Shown here piece after piece: positions 7,164 through 7,280 of a stretch of 7,280 nucleotides of DNA. A program made the translations under genes and the position numbers. The notes beneath the pieces were generated by a model. That model saw only the letters and a program-made list of their open reading frames with translations. It did no database searches and was not told the DNA's origin. Every line of letters starts with the position of its first letter. Position 1 is the stretch's first letter. The DNA is from Rhodospirillaceae bacterium. Lineage in GTDB: Bacteria > Pseudomonadota > Alphaproteobacteria > UBA11136. Location: positions 1 to 7,280 of the forward strand of contig JABJES010000220.1 in the NCBI GenBank assembly GCA_018663165.1, in the 5' to 3' direction.

Positions 7164-7280
7164 TCAGCTTCCGTTTGCCGCGCTCGGCGGGTTATCGCTC
7201 AAGGCTTTGAGACCATTCACCACCTCGGCCATGTGACTGCCCAGTGACCCTTTGACGGTGACAGCATCGCCCGCCTTTAC
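7164..7280 (-). CDS. murF: UDP-N-acetylmuramoyl-tripeptide--D-alanyl-D-alanine ligase MurF (partial, C-terminal end only)
   Basis: Only the last 38 residues and a TGA stop (7164-7166) are in the window. They begin at base 7280 in frame with no start. MurF adds D-Ala-D-Ala to the UDP-MurNAc-tripeptide, completing the cytoplasmic precursor that MraY uses. The visible part contains GDAVTVKGSLGSHMAEVV (residues 4-21 of the fragment). This matches the VKGS...M..VV segment at the C-terminal end of MurF, where the glycine and serine after the lysine are conserved. A short polar Asn/Pro/Ser-rich tail follows. The position directly before mraY is where murF sits in most dcw clusters. The motif and context support each other, though the fragment is too short to judge the enzyme. 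MurE ends with a different segment and is less likely here. Confidence 0.9.
   Translation of the reverse strand, partial: VKAGDAVTVKGSLGSHMAEVVNGLKALSDNPPSAANGS

Noticed and set aside
1..7280. An undescribed system, mobile element, CRISPR array, tRNA or intergenic RNA within the window
   Set aside because: Seven adjacent dcw genes account for all but 15 bases. I saw no repeats, no hairpin and U-run terminator, no integrase or transposase, and no gene whose family I failed to recognise.

Overview
This window is a stretch of a bacterial division and cell wall (dcw) cluster. All genes lie on the minus strand, so transcription runs from high to low coordinates. In that direction the order is murF (3' end only), mraY, murD, ftsW, murG, murC, murB (nearly complete). 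Beyond position 1 one would expect ddl, ftsQ, ftsA and ftsZ. Beyond position 7280 one would expect the rest of murF, then murE, ftsI and upstream genes. Neither flank can be seen here.

The organism is most likely an alphaproteobacterium. The gene order is the standard proteobacterial one, and the MurB, MurD, MurC and FtsW proteins read like alphaproteobacterial family members. MurB, for example, has an NPPGIKAWELIEKAGCRGL-type C-terminal segment. Base composition looks moderately GC-rich by eye. I cannot place it in an order or genus with confidence. A non-rhizobial lineage is a guess, partly because nothing is inserted between murC and murB.

The layout is extremely compact. murF ends at 7164 and mraY starts 11 bases later at 7152. 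mraY ends at 6064 and murD starts 4 bases later at 6059. murD and ftsW share one base in a TGATG junction near 4614. ftsW/murG, murG/murC and murC/murB each overlap by four bases in an ATGA junction (3493-3496, 2333-2336, 891-894). No non-coding stretch exceeds 11 bases, so there is no room for a separate RNA gene or intergenic regulatory region. I see no internal terminator, and any internal promoter would have to lie inside a coding sequence.

Together the genes make lipid II and use it at the division site. MurB and MurC act on UDP-sugar precursors in the cytoplasm, followed by MurD and MurF (with MurE presumably upstream). MraY attaches the pentapeptide sugar to undecaprenyl phosphate, MurG adds GlcNAc, and FtsW polymerises glycan strands at the septum. 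All catalytic motifs that I looked for are present, and I see no frameshift, pseudogene, mobile element, repeat array or tRNA. I looked for an undescribed system and did not find one. The region appears to be ordinary core genome.
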